From NCBI RefSeq assembly GCF_018918265.1, contig NZ_JAHLQC010000009.1:62001-126000 (forward strand): a stretch of 64,000 nt of DNA, written 5' to 3'. This stretch comes from Falcatimonas sp. MSJ-15. GTDB lineage: Bacteria; Bacillota; Clostridia; Lachnospirales; Lachnospiraceae. The notes under the pieces are model-generated. The model saw only the letters and a list, made by a program, of their open reading frames with translations, was not told the DNA's origin and did no database searches. A program made the position numbers and the translations under genes. Below are positions 61,749-64,000 of the stretch, piece by piece (positions within the stretch are counted from its first letter, which is position 1; each line of letters begins with the position of its first letter).

Positions 61749-61805
61749 TTGACAAATTAAATTGTGTTAGTATATACTAGCCAAGGAAAATGAAAATCAT
61801 TATCA
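61749..61805 (+). promoter_or_regulatory. promoter with Fur box
   Basis: -35 TTGACA (61749-61754) and -10 TATACT (61773-61778). TGAAAAT-C-ATTATCA (61791-61805) is a 7-1-7 Fur box with six of seven pairs symmetric, at the transcription start. It implies iron repression of the downstream operon. Confidence 0.75.
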
Positions 61806-61919
61806 TTTAAATTTGGAATAGCAGGGAAATGAAATTTTAATGATATATGAAGTGTCAGTTTTGATAAGCCAGATTAGTCAATAATACTTATAAATATAAT
61901 AATTGAGAAAGGTATAATT

Positions 61920-62288
61920 ATGAGTAAAAAAACAGTAGAGGAAAAACGTATTAATGAGAAAAAACTTGTAATGACAATGATAAGAATATACTGTCATGGT
62001 AATCATAAGACTAAAAGAGGAGAGCTTTGCTTAGAATGTAGGGAACTTGCAGAGTATGCAGAACTTAGAATTGGTAGATGCCCATTTATGGAGACCAAGA
62101 CTTTTTGTAGTGCATGCAAAGTTCATTGTTATAAGCCTGAGATGCGAGAGAAGATAAGGCAGGTTATGAAGTATTCAGGATGTCGTATGTTATTCAGTCA
62201 TCCAATAATCACAATAAAGCATGGAATTGTAACAATAAAAAGTGTCAGAAAGGAGAAGAAACAGAATGTTCAACAAAAGGCTTCTTAA
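61920..62288 (+). CDS. YgbA-like (nitrous-oxide-stimulated promoter family) protein
   Basis: 122 residues. KRINEKKLVMTMIRIYCHGNHKTKRGELCLECRELAEYAELRIGRCPFMETKTFCSACKVHCYKPEMREKIRQVMKYSGCRMLFSHPIITIKH has the seven conserved cysteines and the MxxxYC..H pattern of the YgbA_NO family, linked in enterobacteria to nitrosative stress. The cysteines suggest a metal or Fe-S site. It is the first gene of the Fur-box operon; its 3' end overlaps the ABC gene by 23 bases. Confidence 0.85.
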   Translation: MSKKTVEEKRINEKKLVMTMIRIYCHGNHKTKRGELCLECRELAEYAELRIGRCPFMETKTFCSACKVHCYKPEMREKIRQVMKYSGCRMLFSHPIITIKHGIVTIKSVRKEKKQNVQQKAS

Positions 62289-64000
62289 AGAATTTGCCGG
62301 TAATAAAAAGTATGTATCTGGAATAGTTATATGCCAATGTATTGTACTTATAGTGAATATTATATTTACATTATATACAGCAGGTATAATGGCAGATCTT
62401 CTTAATAAACAATATGAAAAAGTTAATGTATTAAGTTATGGAATAATGGCTGCAAGTATAATTATTATAAGAGTAATTGCAACAACTATAATGTCGAAAT
62501 TGTCTTTTGCATCATCATCGAGAGTAAAAAAAACATTAAGAGATATGATATACGACAGACTATTTAAGGCAGGAAGCCATTACAGACAGATTATTGCAAC
62601 ATCAGAAGCTGTTCAGATAAGTACAGAAGGTGTAGAACAGTTAGAGATATATTTTGGTAAGTATATTCCACAGTTTTTCTATAGTATGATTGCACCACTT
62701 ATTCTTTTTGCAATAGTAGGAACAATGAGCATTAAGACTGCTATTGTTCTATTTATATGTGTTCCTCTTATACCGGCATCAATAGTAGCAGTTCAGAAGT
62801 TTGCCAAGAAGATGCTTAATAGATATTGGGGAACATATACAGAGATGGGCGATAGTTTTCTTGAGAATCTTCAAGGGCTTACAACACTTAAGATATATAA
62901 TGCAGATGACAGATATGCAGTTAAAATGGATGAAGAAGCAGAGAAATTCAGAAAAGTTACCATGCGTGTGCTTATAATGCAGCTTAATTCAATAAGTATA
63001 ATGGATCTTGTGGCATACGGTGGAGCGGCACTTGGAATAATTCTTAGTATACTTGATTTAAAATATGGAAAAATAGATTTTTCACAGTGCTTTTTTATAA
63101 TAATGATATCAGCAGAATTCTTTCTTCCAATGAGAATGTTAGGCTCATTTTTTCATATAGCGATGAATGGCAATGCAGCTGCGGACAAGATATTCGGATT
63201 TATCGATTCAGTAGATAAATCAGAGGATATACATAATTGTAATAATATGGATGTTGATGTGGCAATTTGTAATAATAAGGATGTTAATGTGACAACCAAA
63301 GATATAGTAACCAAAGATATATTAATTAATAATGTAACAGGCAGTAATATAGTGGCTGATAATGTATCAACTAAGAAAGATGACTTAGAAGTTAAGCCTA
63401 GAGAAGATGATAAAATAAGTAATTCAGTAATAAAATTTAGTAAAGTAGGCTTTACTTATGACGGTGAAAAACAGATTCTTAATAATATCTCTTTTGATAT
63501 AAAAAAAGGAAATTTTGTATCAATAGTAGGTATATCCGGATGTGGAAAGAGTACAATAGCATCACTTATAATGGGAGAACATACGAATTATTCAGGTGAT
63601 ATTATAATAGATGGAGTACACAACAGAGAATATAGTACAGAAAAGAGATATAAGAAGATAACAAGAATTAATCATAATAGTTATCTTTTTAAAGGGAGTA
63701 TAAGAGAGAATCTTCTTATGGGAAAAGAGAATGCATCTGATAGCGAGATTTATGAAGTATTAAAACAAGTTGATTTATATGAGTTAGTTATGAATAATGG
63801 CGGACTTGATATGCAGATAGAAGAGCGTGCAGCCAATATATCCGGTGGGCAAAAACAGAGATTTGCCGTAGCGAGAGCATTGTTAAAAGAAAGTGATATG
63901 TATATATTTGATGAAGCGACTTCTAATGTTGATGCAGAGAGTGAAAATAAGATTATGGAAGTAATTAATAATATAGCAAAATATAAGACAGTAATTCTTG
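62266..64000 (+). CDS. ABC exporter, fused membrane and ATPase domains (partial)
   Basis: From ATG 62266 (AAAGGAGAA upstream); the frame is open to the window end, 578 residues visible. Six membrane helices (about 20-300) form a type IV exporter domain resembling CydD/CydC-like transporters. Then come an unusual low-complexity linker with repeated VTGxx/NNxDV words (about residues 320-385) and the ATPase: Walker A GISGCGKST, Q-loop, signature ISGGQKQRFAVARALL, Walker B MYIFDEATSNVD. Most likely one half of a heterodimer; the partner should follow. Fur control suggests export or import of an iron-related small molecule such as haem or siderophore; the substrate is not known. Confidence 0.85.
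   Translation, partial: MFNKRLLKEFAGNKKYVSGIVICQCIVLIVNIIFTLYTAGIMADLLNKQYEKVNVLSYGIMAASIIIIRVIATTIMSKLSFASSSRVKKTLRDMIYDRLFKAGSHYRQIIATSEAVQISTEGVEQLEIYFGKYIPQFFYSMIAPLILFAIVGTMSIKTAIVLFICVPLIPASIVAVQKFAKKMLNRYWGTYTEMGDSFLENLQGLTTLKIYNADDRYAVKMDEEAEKFRKVTMRVLIMQLNSISIMDLVAYGGAALGIILSILDLKYGKIDFSQCFFIIMISAEFFLPMRMLGSFFHIAMNGNAAADKIFGFIDSVDKSEDIHNCNNMDVDVAICNNKDVNVTTKDIVTKDILINNVTGSNIVADNVSTKKDDLEVKPREDDKISNSVIKFSKVGFTYDGEKQILNNISFDIKKGNFVSIVGISGCGKSTIASLIMGEHTNYSGDIIIDGVHNREYSTEKRYKKITRINHNSYLFKGSIRENLLMGKENASDSEIYEVLKQVDLYELVMNNGGLDMQIEERAANISGGQKQRFAVARALLKESDMYIFDEATSNVDAESENKIMEVINNIAKYKTVIL

Overview
The window is AT-rich, low-GC Gram-positive DNA. Gene content, strong AGGAGG-type ribosome binding sites and protein families point to a gut Lachnospiraceae. 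The galacturonate block and overall style resemble Lachnospira (Eubacterium) eligens, a pectin degrader; that genus call is an inference. No rRNA, tRNA or CRISPR array was seen.

Layout. 1-254 is the end of a GatB/YqeY protein, followed by a secreted M3-like metallopeptidase lipoprotein (511-2337, minus). 2587-10548 is a nearly complete hexuronate module: lacI-type regulator plus uxaC (minus) diverge from uxaB-uxaA, then an IclR regulator and kdgK (plus). Together they take galacturonate through tagaturonate, altronate and KDG to KDPG; the KDPG aldolase is not in the window. Two operator families are visible: TGTAAG-N2-CTTACA in both divergent promoters, and GCAAT-N5/6-ATTGC at the uxaB and kdgK promoters, with related half-sites at iclR.

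10713-24065 is accessory. It holds a ketopantoate reductase, an SdpI-like protein, a 610-residue protein joining a glycine-rich membrane region to a nucleoside-deoxyribosyltransferase-like domain, small acidic proteins, a methyltransferase and a 1367-residue Big_2 surface protein. It also holds a TnpB-only IS200/IS605 element lying between two remnants of an AAA-ATPase/nuclease-like gene, and a tightly coupled three-gene cassette of unknown function.

24085-36848 carries an S9 peptidase, a transglutaminase-fold protein lacking its catalytic residues, an Lrp regulator overlapping an RNA-polymerase-alpha-CTD-like protein, a NatAB-type exporter, a TPR/chitobiase-like membrane protein, NfnAB (electron-bifurcating transhydrogenase), a HAD phosphatase and an Rrf2 regulator.

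37270-46317 is an oligopeptide ABC operon (oppABCDF), an MFS transporter and an M20 amidohydrolase, so it looks like peptide or amidated amino-acid uptake and hydrolysis. 46646-48337 is an ammonium channel fused to a PII protein behind a probable transcription attenuator. A GT51 glycosyltransferase, MATE exporter, small alarmone synthetase, nadB-nadC and DegV follow.

55969-56895 is an internally deleted form of a large NuoF/GltD/[FeFe]-hydrogenase fusion. Next come a polar amino-acid ABC transporter (57234-60426), a YkgJ-type protein, and a Fur-box-controlled YgbA/ABC exporter operon that runs off the end.

Main items for a second look: a three-copy structured element (11233, 48575, 59441) whose hairpin partly covaries; the in-frame hydrogenase deletion; the membrane/NDT-like protein; the TnpB element, its guide region and a solo right end at 51149; a 17-bp minisatellite with an 85-bp higher-order period; and the amtB leader attenuator.
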